From positions 558,001-622,000 of the forward strand of contig NZ_CP019789.1 of NCBI RefSeq assembly GCF_002022685.1: a stretch of DNA of 64,000 nt, in the 5' to 3' direction. Below, piece by piece: positions 10,152 through 20,397 of the stretch. The stretch comes from Bartonella schoenbuchensis R1 (GTDB lineage: Bacteria > Pseudomonadota > Alphaproteobacteria > Rhizobiales > Rhizobiaceae). The notes beneath the pieces were generated by a model. That model was given only the letters and a program-made list of their open reading frames with translations. It was not told the DNA's origin and ran no database searches. A program made the translations under genes and the position numbers. The stretch's first letter is position 1; every line of letters starts with the position of its first letter.

Positions 10152-11437
10152 TAAGATATCTCTTTATCTGTAAAGCAAATAAAGCAAATAAGTGAAATAA
10201 AAGCAGAAAAGAGGAGATAATAGCCAACGTAAGTTACATCAAAATGCTGCACCAAAGATTCTGCAATATAAGGTGCAAAAGATCCGCCAACAATACCAGC
10301 TAAATTGAATGTTAAGGATACACCAGTGTACCGAATAGCTGTTGGGAATGGTGATGCAAGAATGGTACCCAACGGGCTATATGTAATCCCTAAAAGCATT
10401 AAGCCAATGATAGACATTGCAAGAACGCCTACAATTCCAGAATGTAGAAAGTAAGGAATTGCAAAAGAGTAAATACCAGTACTTATTGTTACCCAAATCA
10501 TCAAAGTTCTGCGCTTAATACGATCAGCGAATTTTCCTGTGAGGGCAATAGAAAGGCCAAAAACAATAGCTCCAATCATCTCTATTTGTAGTGTTTGATT
10601 AAATGGTAATTGCAGATGATTTTTTGAATAACTTAATAAATAGGCAGTGACCAAATAAAATAAGACAAATGCTGTCATGCTGGCAAATGTACCAAGAAGC
10701 ACAATCCGGGGATGTTTGAAGAACACATTGATAACGGGTACTTTGACACGCTCTTCATGATCAAGTGCTTTTTTAAATTCAAGTGTTTCACCAATTGAAG
10801 TGCGCACCCATAATCCTAAGATGACGAGAAAAGCTGAAGCAATGAATGGAATACGCCATCCCCACGTGAAAAGTTGGTCAGAGTCAAGTGTGTTCCACAG
10901 CCCAAAATAAACTGCAATAGATAAAAGTAAACCGGCTGGAGATCCTAATTGGGGAAACATTGCATACCAACCACGTTTTTCCGGTGGAGCATTTTCTGTT
11001 GCAAGCAGAACAGCTCCACCCCATTCTCCTCCTAATCCAATTCCTTGACCAAGACGGCACATAGTTAAAAGAAAAGGCGCCCACCAACCGACTGTTTCAT
11101 AAGTGGGAAGAATGCCAATAATAACTGTTGAAATACCCATTGTGAGAAGAGCAGCGACAAGTGTTGCTTTCCGTCCGATTTTGTCACCAAAATGTCCAAA
11201 AATAATAGATCCGAGAGGGCGGGCAAAAAAAGCGACACCAAAAACAAGGAAAGATTGTAGAATAGCCAGTTGATTGTTTTGCGGTGGAAAAAACAAATAA
11301 GGAAATACAAGAGCTGCAGCAGTTGCAAAAATATAAAAGTCGAAATATTCAATTGTTGTGCCAACAAGGCTTGCTAACAAAATTCGAATAGGTGAATTTG
11401 TTTGATTTACGCGCTGTCTTTCTACGCTTATAGACAT
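10148..11437 (-). CDS. MFS transporter, metabolite:H+ symporter (MHS) type
   Basis: A 429-residue, 12-helix major facilitator protein. The loop between helices 2 and 3 carries GHFGDKIGRKATL, and a central RLGQGIGLGGEWGGAVLLA motif is characteristic of the MHS branch that includes ProP, ShiA and YhjE. Substrate cannot be read from the sequence; organic acids, betaines or proline are family possibilities. It is monocistronic, convergent with the small membrane protein and divergent from the autotransporter. Confidence 0.88.
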   Translation of the reverse strand: MSISVERQRVNQTNSPIRILLASLVGTTIEYFDFYIFATAAALVFPYLFFPPQNNQLAILQSFLVFGVAFFARPLGSIIFGHFGDKIGRKATLVAALLTMGISTVIIGILPTYETVGWWAPFLLTMCRLGQGIGLGGEWGGAVLLATENAPPEKRGWYAMFPQLGSPAGLLLSIAVYFGLWNTLDSDQLFTWGWRIPFIASAFLVILGLWVRTSIGETLEFKKALDHEERVKVPVINVFFKHPRIVLLGTFASMTAFVLFYLVTAYLLSYSKNHLQLPFNQTLQIEMIGAIVFGLSIALTGKFADRIKRRTLMIWVTISTGIYSFAIPYFLHSGIVGVLAMSIIGLMLLGITYSPLGTILASPFPTAIRYTGVSLTFNLAGIVGGSFAPYIAESLVQHFDVTYVGYYLLFSAFISLICFICFTDKEISY

Positions 11438-11947
11438 GAATAGGATATTCCTTTTAATATAGATATTTAAAATATTAAGATAAGATTTTAATAGTTATAA
11501 GAATTTCATATTAGTGTCGAGTCAGTATTGTTACGATTTAATTGTATAAGAATAATAATAGGGCATGATAAGAGTGAGGGAATACGTATTGTTACTACTA
11601 ATCATGCTATTTATTAAATTTAGCGTTAGATTAAATGTAATAAGAAATCTTTTTTTAAAAGCAGCAGGAGGATAGAGGTATATCATTCTGCATAAACGGT
11701 TTAATCTCTCAATTGTTTCATTTTGTATTTTTAAATAAAGAATATTGTTTTCATTTTTTCTACACGGATTTGCTTTTACAAGCTAAAGAAATCCGTTGAA
11801 AAGTGCTTTAGCAATTTCTGATTAAAATTTATTATCGCTGCACATAAAGAACATTATGACATAAATAAAACACATTATGATATAAACAGGAACGCTCTGT
11901 TAAGAAGGAGGGGTGTTTATTTAATTATTGATAATGGAGTGTAGATT
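11438..11947. other. 510-bp region upstream of the autotransporter
   Basis: No coding sequence seen. It holds the divergent 5' regions of the MHS transporter and the autotransporter, including two near-identical 15-bp direct repeats (11851-11886). Confidence 0.5.
11851..11886 (+). promoter_or_regulatory. Pair of 15-bp direct repeats in the autotransporter promoter region
   Basis: ACATTATGACATAAA at 11851-11865 recurs as ACATTATGATATAAA at 11872-11886, with one mismatch. The start-to-start distance is 21 bp, two helical turns, so a protein could bind both on the same DNA face. They lie 62-97 bp before the GTG start of the autotransporter. Regulatory function is inferred. Confidence 0.4.
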
Positions 11948-12450
11948 GTGCAGCACAAATACAGACTAAATGTTTCGATATTATTAATGAGTAGTCTTCT
12001 CATACAAAATGTAAATGCACGTGAAGATAGTTCGAATTACTTTGACCAATTACTAAAACGTAATCTATTAAAAAATTTATTCCATGGGCAAACACTGGTC
12101 GATTCCACACACACTACCTCTTGGGGTATCAGTCAGAATACCAAAATTAAGAAAGGAGGTATTGAAATTGTCCAGAATAGCGGAATTTCAAGTAATGCTA
12201 CTATTCATAAAGGTGGAAAACAACTTGTTACGAATCAGGGGAAGGCAATTGAAACTAAAATCGAAGGGGGTTCACAGTTTATTTTTAATCAGGATAGTTC
12301 TACAAGGACGTTTAGGAATAGTAGTGCTTATGATGCAGTAGTTTCTGGTAAAGATGGAATTTGGGGTCAACAAAATGTGTATGATGGTGGGGAAGCCTGG
12401 AATACGAAAGTTATGAAAGATGGAGAGCAAAATATTTATAAAGTACGAAC

Positions 12451-12462
12451 AAAAAAAGGGGG
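12451..12462 (+). repeat. A7G5 homopolymer tract with in-frame slippery heptamer
   Basis: Seven A then five G inside the autotransporter. Read in the upstream frame the codons are ACA AAA AAA GGG GGA, so A AAA AAA forms a canonical -1 slip site exactly where the frame changes by -1. The same tract is long enough for slipped-strand indels. Confidence 0.7.
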
Positions 12463-13230
12463 AGTGCTTCACAAGTTGAAGTATCTAAAAATGGTAGGCA
12501 ACACGTTTTGGCGGAAGGCGAGGCCAACGACGTTATTTTAAAAGAGCACGCTGTTCAAGTAGTGTATTGGGGTGGTGTTGTAAAAAATCTAACAATTAAT
12601 GATTCCGCTAATTCATGGGTGTATGCTGGCGCAACATTAAAAGGAAAAACAATAGTTAATAATGGTGGATATCTTCATCTTTATGCTGGTGATCCTACAA
12701 GTCATATTACGGAAGAAAAGATCACTGTAAATAGGCAAAATATACCGTTGTTTTCTGTTGGTATGTGGAATGATAAAAACAACTCTCGGATTAACATTGA
12801 CGATTTAAGTGGGAGTGGAACCGTTAGTTTCGCTTTTGTCGGGTATGATCCTCACCATTTACATCTTCACGTTACAAATCTTTCAGGTGGTTTACATTTC
12901 CAGTTTAATTTGAGTAATATGGGAGGTCGTAGTGATTATCTTTTAATTGATAATGGTGCAGGTAACCATAAAATAAGCGTTACTGATTCAGGTGCCGAAA
13001 TTACAAATTTTTTCTTGCAAGATAATCATGTAGTTACTGGACTCAATTTAATTACCGATAAAAGTGGGAAAGCTAAGTTTACTTTGGTAGATCGATCTGG
13101 TCACAATACTAATGTTTTTGATGCTGGAACCTATGTGTATGGTTTGTATTGTAGAGAAAGCATGAAAACTGGAAAAAATGAAAAAATTTGGTATTTGGGT
13201 GCAAACATTCCTAAAACACAGAGCCGATCT

Positions 13231-13560
13231 CGTCGGTACGTGAATCAGCATGATTTCGATATTTCAGTACTCGGCTCAGAAAGTCTACAGGATGATAATC
13301 CGTCAACTGCTCCATCTCTTGAAGATCAGATTACTGAACCTAAACCTCGAAGGCGTCCTCCTCGGCATGTGAGTCAGGATGAGTCTGATGCTTCAGTACT
13401 TAGCTCAGAAAGTCAGCAGGTTTCTAATCTGTCAACTACTCTATCTGCAGAAGATCAGAATACTCAGCTTAAATCTCAGAAACGTTCTCGTCGGCACTTA
13501 AGTCAGTATCAACCAAACTCTTTGGAGCTTGATTTAGAGGAACCGCAAGCTTCTGATTTT
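13231..13560 (+). repeat. Tandem 129-bp (43-residue) repeats in the autotransporter linker
   Basis: Copies begin at 13231, 13360 and 13489. The unit starts with a basic [RP]RxxxSQ-like motif, continues through SVLxSES and ends in an EDQ...KP/KS basic stretch. The first two copies are complete and diverged; the third is partial and degrades into the segment before the barrel. The spacing is exactly 129 bp each time, so the frame is kept. Confidence 0.65.
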
Positions 13561-14475
13561 TTAACTACTCCTTCAACTGATGCAGTACTATCTCTAGCGG
13601 TTGCTCCTGAACTTGTTTTTAACAATGAGTTACAAAGTTTGCGTGCTGGAAGGGGTATTTTAGAGAGAAATAGGAAGAATGCAGCTTTCTGGACATATAC
13701 GATCAAGAACAAAGAACAAATTGCTACAGGTCATACACACTTTAAGTTGGATCAAACAGGGATAATGTTGGGTACTGATTGGGTAACACAGTTACTATAT
13801 GGAAATCTCTATATTGGTGGTTTTGGCAGTTATGATCAAGCACGTATTAATCATGTTCGTCGTGGCGTCAGTGGTATAAATACTTATAGCTTTGGAACTT
13901 ATGCGACCTATTTAAATGAATATGGTTGGTATTTGGATAGTATTTTGAAATATAATCGTTACCAAAATCATCTTAAAGCAGTTTCTACAAGTGGCTTAGC
14001 TATCCAAGGAGACTATAACCAATGGGCGATAGGTACATCCTTGGAAGGAGGTTATCTTTTTCAAACAGGGCAAAGCACTTGGGTGCGACCTTATAGCCAA
14101 TTTACATGGTTACAGGTTAAAGATAAAGAAATACAGCTTTCCAATGGTATGATAGGTGATATAAGCTCCTCTACTTCATTACGTAGTGAAATTGGTTTAT
14201 CTATTAGGCGTGCATTTAACTTTAATGCAAATGCTTCATTAATAGGTTATGTAACGGCCGCTTGGTTGCGTGAGTATATAGATAGTAATCATACAATGAT
14301 TAATAAGCGGCATAAATTTATTACGGACTTGTCTGACAATGCAGGTAAATTGGCAATAGGTTTGAATAGTTTTGTCAGCAAAAATTTAACATTTTACACA
14401 GAAGCTCAATATCTTAAAGGTCATAAAATGACGCAGTCACTTCAGGGGATTTTGGGTATGCGCTATAGTTTTTAA

Positions 14476-14890
14476 GTATGCGATTATTTGTTCTTTGATC
14501 AACTTTAGATATGTATTTGTTTATTGCAAATAAATGCTTCAATGTGGGGCCTATTTTTGAAAAAATGTATTTTGTCCTCCTATTTAATCCTTGATCTTAA
14601 GGGCATATTTTAGAACAAACGAGGTATTCTTAAGTCAAATAAAATCTCATAGAATGAGAAAGGAGTCTTTGTTTTGCCTGCTTTTGAAACATATGAATGA
14701 TTTGACCTGTAGAAAATAGAAGATGATTTTGTGGGTGTGAAGTCATTGACCGATAGCATTTCTATTTTATAGAGATAAGTTTTGTAAAAATATGCAATTT
14801 TAAAATTGATATAAATTCACTAACGGTTACTTGGCAAAAGGCTCCTTATAGAATAACAAGATAATTTTTTATGAAATTAAAGGTAATCAA
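14476..14890. other. Intergenic region between autotransporter and ndk
   Basis: 415 bp with no supportable gene, RNA or repeat. It contains the 5' leader of ndk, whose ribosome-binding site (AAAGG) is at about 14879-14883. Confidence 0.4.
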
Positions 14891-15313
14891 ATGGCTGTAG
14901 AACGTACTTTTTCGATGATTAAACCCGATGCAACGCGTCGTAATTTAACAGGAGCAATTACTAAAATGCTTGAAGATGCAGGTTTGCGTGTTATTGCATC
15001 TAAGCGTGTGTGGATGAGTCAACATGAAGCTGAAGGGTTTTATGCGGTTCATAAAGAACGCCCTTTCTTTGGAGAGTTAGTACAATTTATGTCTTCTGGT
15101 CCAACTGTTGTTCAGGTTTTGGAAGGTGAAGATGCAATCGCGAAAAACCGTGAAATTATGGGGGCTACGAATCCTGCTGATGCACAGGAAGGGACAATTC
15201 GTAAAGCATATGCCTTGTCGATTGGTGAAAATTCTGTTCATGGTTCAGATAGTGCTGAATCTGCAAAAACAGAAATAGCTTATTGGTTTTCCGATATTGA
15301 AATCGTTGGTTAA
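14891..15313 (+). CDS. ndk: Nucleoside diphosphate kinase
   Basis: A 140-residue NDK that transfers phosphate between nucleoside di- and triphosphates through a phosphohistidine. The active-site motif NSVHGSDS places the catalytic histidine at residue 117, and [13 protein letters not shown] at the N terminus is diagnostic. Length is exactly that of the family. AAAGG precedes the ATG by 7 bp. A strong hairpin terminator follows within 25 bp, so it is likely monocistronic. Confidence 0.98.
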   Translation: MAVERTFSMIKPDATRRNLTGAITKMLEDAGLRVIASKRVWMSQHEAEGFYAVHKERPFFGELVQFMSSGPTVVQVLEGEDAIAKNREIMGATNPADAQEGTIRKAYALSIGENSVHGSDSAESAKTEIAYWFSDIEIVG

Positions 15314-15335
15314 TGAAAGCATGTGCGGAAAGTGG

Positions 15336-15366
15336 AAAATCCTGAAATAGTATTCAGGATTTTTTC
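15336..15366 (+). terminator. Rho-independent terminator of ndk
   Basis: AATCCTGAA pairs perfectly with TTCAGGATT around a 6-nt loop and runs directly into TTTTT. It starts about 25 bp after the ndk stop. Confidence 0.85.
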
Positions 15367-15477
15367 TGCTAAGTTATAAATCTTTATTCAAAAGTTCATA
15401 ATATAAATATCATATAAATTTTTCGATTGTTTTGAGATAATACTCCATTTCAAATATATGCAATGGGGTATTTTATC

Positions 15478-15609
15478 ATGACAAAAGCTCAAAAATGCAT
15501 AATTGTAATCAATGGCTTTATTTTATTATTTGCATATTTTCCGATTTTACCATTGATATTAAAACATTACATTTCAGTACATAGTGTCGAATATTTTTCT
15601 AACCGCTAA
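15478..15609 (+). CDS. Possible 43-residue membrane peptide
   Basis: ATG at 15478, stop at 15607-15609. The peptide has a short charged N terminus (MTKAQK) and one long hydrophobic helix (about residues 8-29). GGGG lies about 10 bp before the ATG. It sits between the ndk terminator and the convergent pgsA end. No family recognised; the case rests on the open frame, the helix and a plausible ribosome-binding site. Confidence 0.35.
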   Translation: MTKAQKCIIVINGFILLFAYFPILPLILKHYISVHSVEYFSNR

Positions 15610-15636
15610 TTAAGCCACAATTTTATCATTTATCTT

Positions 15637-16218
15637 TTATGTAATAACGTGTTTTAAGCCTGCACGAAAATAGTCCCACCCTGTCCATAATGTGAGAAGA
15701 GCTGCAATCCATAGCATAATTATGCCAAATTCCATTGTATAAGGGAAAATTTTATTACCGGCTGGGCCCGCTAAGAGAAAGACAATGGCTACCATTTGTA
15801 CAGAAGTTTTCCATTTTGCAAGACGAGAGACAGGAACACTAACTTTTAATTCAACCAAATATTCACGTAATCCTGATACAAGAATTTCCCTACAAAGAAT
15901 GATAATGGCTGCCCAAAGTGTCCATCCAGCAATAGTGCTATCTGCAGCAAGTAAGAGCAAACATGATGAGACAAGCAGTTTATCTGCAATTGGATCTAAC
16001 ATACGGCCGATATTGGATGTTTGTTTCCAAATACGGGCAAGATAACCATCCAAAAAATCTGTAATAGATGCAATCACAAAAATAAAAACAGCAATCCAAC
16101 GCCCAATATCACTTGATTGTAGCCGTCCTTCTAAAAAAAAACACGCAACAACTAATGGAACCGCGACAATTCGTGCATAAGTCAGAATATTTGGAAAAGA
16201 AAAAGTATGATTTTCCAT
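15637..16218 (-). CDS. pgsA: CDP-diacylglycerol--glycerol-3-phosphate 3-phosphatidyltransferase
   Basis: A 193-residue PgsA that makes phosphatidylglycerol phosphate, the first committed step to phosphatidylglycerol and cardiolipin. The CDP-alcohol phosphotransferase signature is present as DGYLAR...GRMLDPIAD. Several transmembrane helices are visible. I start it at ATG 16218 (MENHTFSFPNILTYARI), where the family homology begins. The frame stays open to an ATG at 16275, giving 19 extra residues including an unlikely CYVYKTCC stretch. It follows uvrC on the same strand, probably co-transcribed. Confidence 0.92.
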   Translation of the reverse strand: MENHTFSFPNILTYARIVAVPLVVACFFLEGRLQSSDIGRWIAVFIFVIASITDFLDGYLARIWKQTSNIGRMLDPIADKLLVSSCLLLLAADSTIAGWTLWAAIIILCREILVSGLREYLVELKVSVPVSRLAKWKTSVQMVAIVFLLAGPAGNKIFPYTMEFGIIMLWIAALLTLWTGWDYFRAGLKHVIT

Positions 16219-16293
16219 CGAGCCGTTTTCAATCCTTTGTGAAGTACAGCATGTTTTATAAACGTAACAAGGCAATGAATATGAAGCAAGTCC

Positions 16294-18279
16294 TTATTTT
16301 TCATTAAAATGGTTATGAATTTTTTGTGCCATTGCGGTGGAAATACCTGCTACTTTGTTTAAATCTTCAACAGAAGCGTTGGCAATGGCTTTGGTGCTTC
16401 CAAAATGGTTAAGCAAAGCGGATTTTCTTGTGGGGCCTATATTTTCGATTTCATCAAGTAAATTTTTGAATGTTTCTTTTTTTCGTTTTGCTCTATGGGT
16501 TTCGATCGCAAAACGGTGTGCTTCATCACGTAAACGTTGCAAAAAATAAAGAATAGGATCGTGTGAGGGCAGTGTGAAAGGTGGTTTTCCTTTTATAAAA
16601 AATCGTTCACGACCGGCGTTACGGTTAGCACCTTTTGCTATACCGATTGCTGTGACAAAATCATCTAATCCCAATTGAGATAATAATGTACGAACGACAT
16701 TTATTTGTCCTTCACCACCATCAATTAAGATAAGATCAGGCCAAATGGGGAAAGAATTATCACTATCATTTTTTGTATCTTTGTTTCTATTGGGCAAGCC
16801 ATGTTCTTTAATAAGGCGTGAAAATCTTCGTTCAATAACTTCTTTCATCATGCCAAAATCATCACCAGGTGTAATATCAGTCGAACGAATGTTGAATTTG
16901 CGATATTGATTTTTAATAAATCCTGTTTGATCGAAAACAACCATCGCACCTACCGCATTGGTACCCATGATATGTGAATTATCATAGATTTCTATGCGCC
17001 GTGGAGTATGAGGTAGTTGAAATGTTTCAGCAACACCTTGAAGGAGTTTTATATGTGTTGCTGTTTCAGCAAGTTTGCGTCCCAGCGCTTCATAAGCATT
17101 AGTATAAGCGTGATTAACAAGAGATTTGCGTTCACCTTTTTGCGGTAAGGATAGAGATATTTTGTGATTTGCTTTTAGATTTAATGCTTCTGTAAGAAGT
17201 GCTTCTTCTTCAATTTTTTCCGATAAAAGGATGAGTTTTGGAATTGGTTTATCATCATAAAATTGAGTGATAAAACTCATTAAAATCTCAGCATTAGAGA
17301 AAGATGAATCTGCTTTTGGAAAATAAGCTCGATTTCCCCAATTTTGCCCCATGCGGAAAAAAAACACTTGAATACAGGTCATTCCTCCTTGTTGTGCAAT
17401 TGCAAATACATCCGCTTCTTTTACCGTTTGAGGATTAATGCCTTGATGGCTTTGTATATGAGAAAGGGCTGATAAACGGTCGCGATAAGCAATCGCTTGT
17501 TCAAAATCAAGATTTTCTGAGGCTTTATGCATAGCTTGAGCCATATCTTTTTTTACCGATTGGCTTTTTCCAGAAAGGAAAGCCTTTGCTTTTTGAACCA
17601 GTTTTATATAATCGCTATCATTGATTTCATGTGTACAAGGGGCTGAACATCGCTTAATTTGATAAAGCAAACAAGGTCGTGTGCGATTGTTAAAAACTGA
17701 ATCAGCACAAGTTCTTAATAAAAAAGCACGTTGCAAAGCGTTGATTGTTTGTGCAACAGCACCCGAAGAGGCAAAAGGACCAAAATAATGGGCTTTTCGT
17801 GTTCGAGCACCACGATGTTTGTAAAGTGCAGGTGCTCGGTGATCATCAGTGATAATGATATAGGGAAAGCTTTTGTCATCGCGCAGTAATACATTAAAAC
17901 GTGGGTGTAATCTTTTGATGAGGTTAGCTTCTAAAAGTAATGCTTCTGTCTCTGTATGGGTAACAACAAATTCCATATGATATGTCGCACTAATCATACG
18001 GATAATACGGTTATTATGCCCTTGTTCACGAGTATAGCTTGAAACGCGTTTTTTTAAATTCCGTGCTTTACCAACATAGAGAACGTCACCATTTTCATTA
18101 AACATTCGATAAACCCCTGGTTTATGAGGAAGGTGTTTAACAAATTCTTGTATAAGTGCAGTTCCTTTAAGTTTATGGTTATCATTTCTTTGGTGAGCAT
18201 TGTCCCATATGATGTTAGACAGAAAAGATAGTTTTTTTTCTTTATTTGGAAGACAGGATGTATCGTTTTTCAGGGTCAT
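16294..18279 (-). CDS. uvrC: Excinuclease ABC subunit C
   Basis: A 661-residue UvrC, the dual-incision nuclease of nucleotide excision repair. It has an N-terminal GIY-YIG domain ([20 protein letters not shown] near residues 53-72), a UvrB-binding UVR motif around [16 protein letters not shown], an RNase H-like domain with IEIYDNSH and ILIDGGEGQ, and a C-terminal helix-hairpin-helix pair ([27 protein letters not shown]). All domains are in order and complete. A ~40-residue N-terminal extension precedes the GIY-YIG domain, so a later start is possible. Confidence 0.96.
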   Translation of the reverse strand: MTLKNDTSCLPNKEKKLSFLSNIIWDNAHQRNDNHKLKGTALIQEFVKHLPHKPGVYRMFNENGDVLYVGKARNLKKRVSSYTREQGHNNRIIRMISATYHMEFVVTHTETEALLLEANLIKRLHPRFNVLLRDDKSFPYIIITDDHRAPALYKHRGARTRKAHYFGPFASSGAVAQTINALQRAFLLRTCADSVFNNRTRPCLLYQIKRCSAPCTHEINDSDYIKLVQKAKAFLSGKSQSVKKDMAQAMHKASENLDFEQAIAYRDRLSALSHIQSHQGINPQTVKEADVFAIAQQGGMTCIQVFFFRMGQNWGNRAYFPKADSSFSNAEILMSFITQFYDDKPIPKLILLSEKIEEEALLTEALNLKANHKISLSLPQKGERKSLVNHAYTNAYEALGRKLAETATHIKLLQGVAETFQLPHTPRRIEIYDNSHIMGTNAVGAMVVFDQTGFIKNQYRKFNIRSTDITPGDDFGMMKEVIERRFSRLIKEHGLPNRNKDTKNDSDNSFPIWPDLILIDGGEGQINVVRTLLSQLGLDDFVTAIGIAKGANRNAGRERFFIKGKPPFTLPSHDPILYFLQRLRDEAHRFAIETHRAKRKKETFKNLLDEIENIGPTRKSALLNHFGSTKAIANASVEDLNKVAGISTAMAQKIHNHFNEK

Positions 18280-18715
18280 TCAATTTTTCCAACAAGATTT
18301 TGCGTTTGCCACATGAAATGTTGTTTTCTGTCAAGTATTATTGTTTGTTTGTTTGAAATTTTATCTCCCAATAAATAAGCGCATTATAGTATAAATTCTA
18401 TGATTTTTAGTTATCATTTTAGACAAAAGAACACCAAGCTAATTCCATAAGGCAATTTATGAGCTGGCCTATCTTACCTATAAATTGATTGAAAGAATAA
18501 GTCTAATTACGATCTGATTACCAGAGATTTTTAGAATGGTTTTGTAAAAAAGAAAATCAAATTTACACTGTTATTTAGTCATATTCATTTCTGTTTTGGT
18601 CATCTTCAGAAGTTGAAGAATCTGTCGTGGAGTAAGTTCTCTATCTAATCAGTTTGATGAGATTTATCTTTATTGTGAAGAGTGTTTTCTTAAGTAAGAT
18701 GCTTTCATATTATAA
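18280..18715. other. Intergenic region upstream of uvrC
   Basis: 436 bp, AT-rich, between the uvrC start and the rlmJ stop. No gene, RNA or repeat recognised; it presumably carries the uvrC promoter. Confidence 0.4.
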
Positions 18716-19567
18716 CTATTCTTTATCTAGCCATTTGTAGGTAATTTGCGCACTCTTATCTTGTCCAAGGCGGTTGATAAGAAAAGGACTAAGTTTTTGG
18801 ATTTCTTCTTCCAGAAGATAAGGAGGGTTGATAAGAATCATACCGCTCCCATTCATTGTAGTTGGTGTTAATTTTTTTCTAATACGCATTTCAATCTGGA
18901 GAATTTTTGGAATTCCTGTTTTATGTAGAGCGTGAAGAAAATTCTCAATTTCTTTATTGTATTTAACAGGATACCATAAAGCATAAGTACCTCCAGAAAA
19001 ACGTCGATATGCTTTCACCACCCCATCAATGAGACGAGAAAATTCACCAGGTTTTTCAAAAGGTGGGTCAACAAGAATAAACCCACGTTTTTCTTTTGGT
19101 GGTAAGTGAGAATTTAAAGAGAGCCAACCATTTAAATGCAAAACTTTTGTTTGATAATCGCCGGCAAAGTTTTCTGCTAAGGTTTGGTAATCTTCCTTGT
19201 GTAATTCAATTGCAGTGAGCCGGTCTTGCTTACGCAATAGTTGACGGATAAAAATAGGTGATCCAGGATAGAATATAAGCTCTTTGTTTCCTTTATTCAT
19301 TGTATAGATAACATTACACCATGGATGTAAGAGTGTTTTCACATCTTCCGGAATGGGTGTTGACAAAAGCCTTCCCACGCCATCACGCCATTCTCCTGTT
19401 TTATGTGCTTCTAGGGAAGAGAGATTATAAAGTCCAATTCCTGCATGCGTATCTATAACACGAAAAGCTTTTTCTTTACGTTTGAGGTATTCTACAATGC
19501 GTGTGACAATAATGTGTTTAAAAACATCAGCAAAATTGCCAGCATGATAAATATGCCGATAATTCAT
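18716..19567 (-). CDS. rlmJ: 23S rRNA (adenine2030-N6)-methyltransferase RlmJ
   Basis: A 283-residue protein of the former DUF519/YhiR family, which methylates A2030 of 23S rRNA. The N terminus MNYRHIYHAGNFADVFKH is diagnostic. The SAM-binding region RVIDTHAGIGLYNL (about residues 36-49) and the catalytic DPPFE motif (about residues 165-170) are present. It is monocistronic and divergent from nagZ. Confidence 0.94.
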   Translation of the reverse strand: MNYRHIYHAGNFADVFKHIIVTRIVEYLKRKEKAFRVIDTHAGIGLYNLSSLEAHKTGEWRDGVGRLLSTPIPEDVKTLLHPWCNVIYTMNKGNKELIFYPGSPIFIRQLLRKQDRLTAIELHKEDYQTLAENFAGDYQTKVLHLNGWLSLNSHLPPKEKRGFILVDPPFEKPGEFSRLIDGVVKAYRRFSGGTYALWYPVKYNKEIENFLHALHKTGIPKILQIEMRIRKKLTPTTMNGSGMILINPPYLLEEEIQKLSPFLINRLGQDKSAQITYKWLDKE

Positions 19568-20397
19568 AATAAAATTTTATCATATATATAATTGACTGAC
19601 CAAGATTCTTTTATTTCTTTTAAAATCTTTTTTTGATGTAAAATAATAAATTTGTGTATCAATAAGAGCTCTATTATAAAAGCCATATATTGATTAAAAA
19701 GGCTGATACATCTGGAAAACTTTAATGCTATGTATTGGCATTTATCCATTAAATTATTCTTTACATCAATGCTATTTATATAAACCAGATTTATTGTTAA
19801 TGAGATCATTTACCAACCCAATGAAAAATTAAGAGGTACAAGCTCAGTCATCCCAATTGAGGTGTTAATTTATAGGGTTAAGTAATTTTATTATCACTAA
19901 GCTTAAAGTTATAGCAAAAGATAGTGAATCATCATGGATGATAGAGATAGTTCTATTATTTTATAAATGTTTGAATAAATAAGATTTTCAAAATCATTTT
20001 TCTAAGGGAATACTCTCTCTTAAACTTTATAATTAAATTTCAACCATATCAGATTGGTGAAATGTTATTAAAAATAATAATTACCTCCTTTTTTCTTTCA
20101 TCATCTGTAATTTACAATTTTCTATAATAGAAACTTTAATAGCGAAAAATATTCGGAGTTTTTAGTTGTTTTAAAATTTAGAACGTTAGAAAATATCTAG
20201 TGATGAATACAAATAAATAATTACAAGCAAGTTTGGCTTTCCAATAGAAAAATATTAATGCTTGTAAAACAAAAATAGAATTATTTTGTTAGAATGTTTT
20301 TTAAACTTATGAAATCATATTTGGAAAAAGAATCTTTTCAATTCACTCAAAATTTATTGATGAATCATTATCAAATAAACATTAAGGTTTCATAATA
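19568..20397. other. 830-bp gap between rlmJ and nagZ
   Basis: No gene I can support. An 81-codon AT-rich minus-strand frame (19564-19809) looks fortuitous. In many rhizobia argS and a SPOR-domain gene precede nagZ; I could not recognise remains of either. Confidence 0.4.

Larger units (their letters stand above)
11948..14475 (+). pseudogene. Autotransporter (type V secretion), split by a -1 frameshift at an A7G5 tract
   Basis: Two overlapping frames encode one autotransporter. Part 1 (GTG 11948, GGAG 8 bp upstream) has a signal peptide ending near NVNA and AIDA/pertactin-like passenger repeats (GGxQxV). Part 2 continues from about 12463 in the next frame: more beta-helix, an Arg/Pro-rich linker with 43-residue tandem repeats (13231 onward), then a ~280-residue beta barrel ending in MRYSF with terminal Phe. 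Both frames match across the junction when one base is added to A7 (12451-12457) or G5 (12458-12462). Read as is, translation stops at 12541 with no barrel, so nothing would be surface-exposed. It resembles Bartonella Iba/BafA-type autotransporters in architecture, which is inference. It could be phase-variable, a programmed frameshift, a pseudogene or a sequence error. Confidence 0.82.

Noticed and set aside
12084..12341. 85-codon frame inside the autotransporter
   Set aside because: Alternative frame of the passenger region; the other two frames carry the continuous homology.
19564..19809. 81-codon minus-strand frame upstream of rlmJ
   Set aside because: Very AT-rich composition (Ile, Lys, Asn, Leu), no motif, no convincing ribosome-binding site; probably chance.
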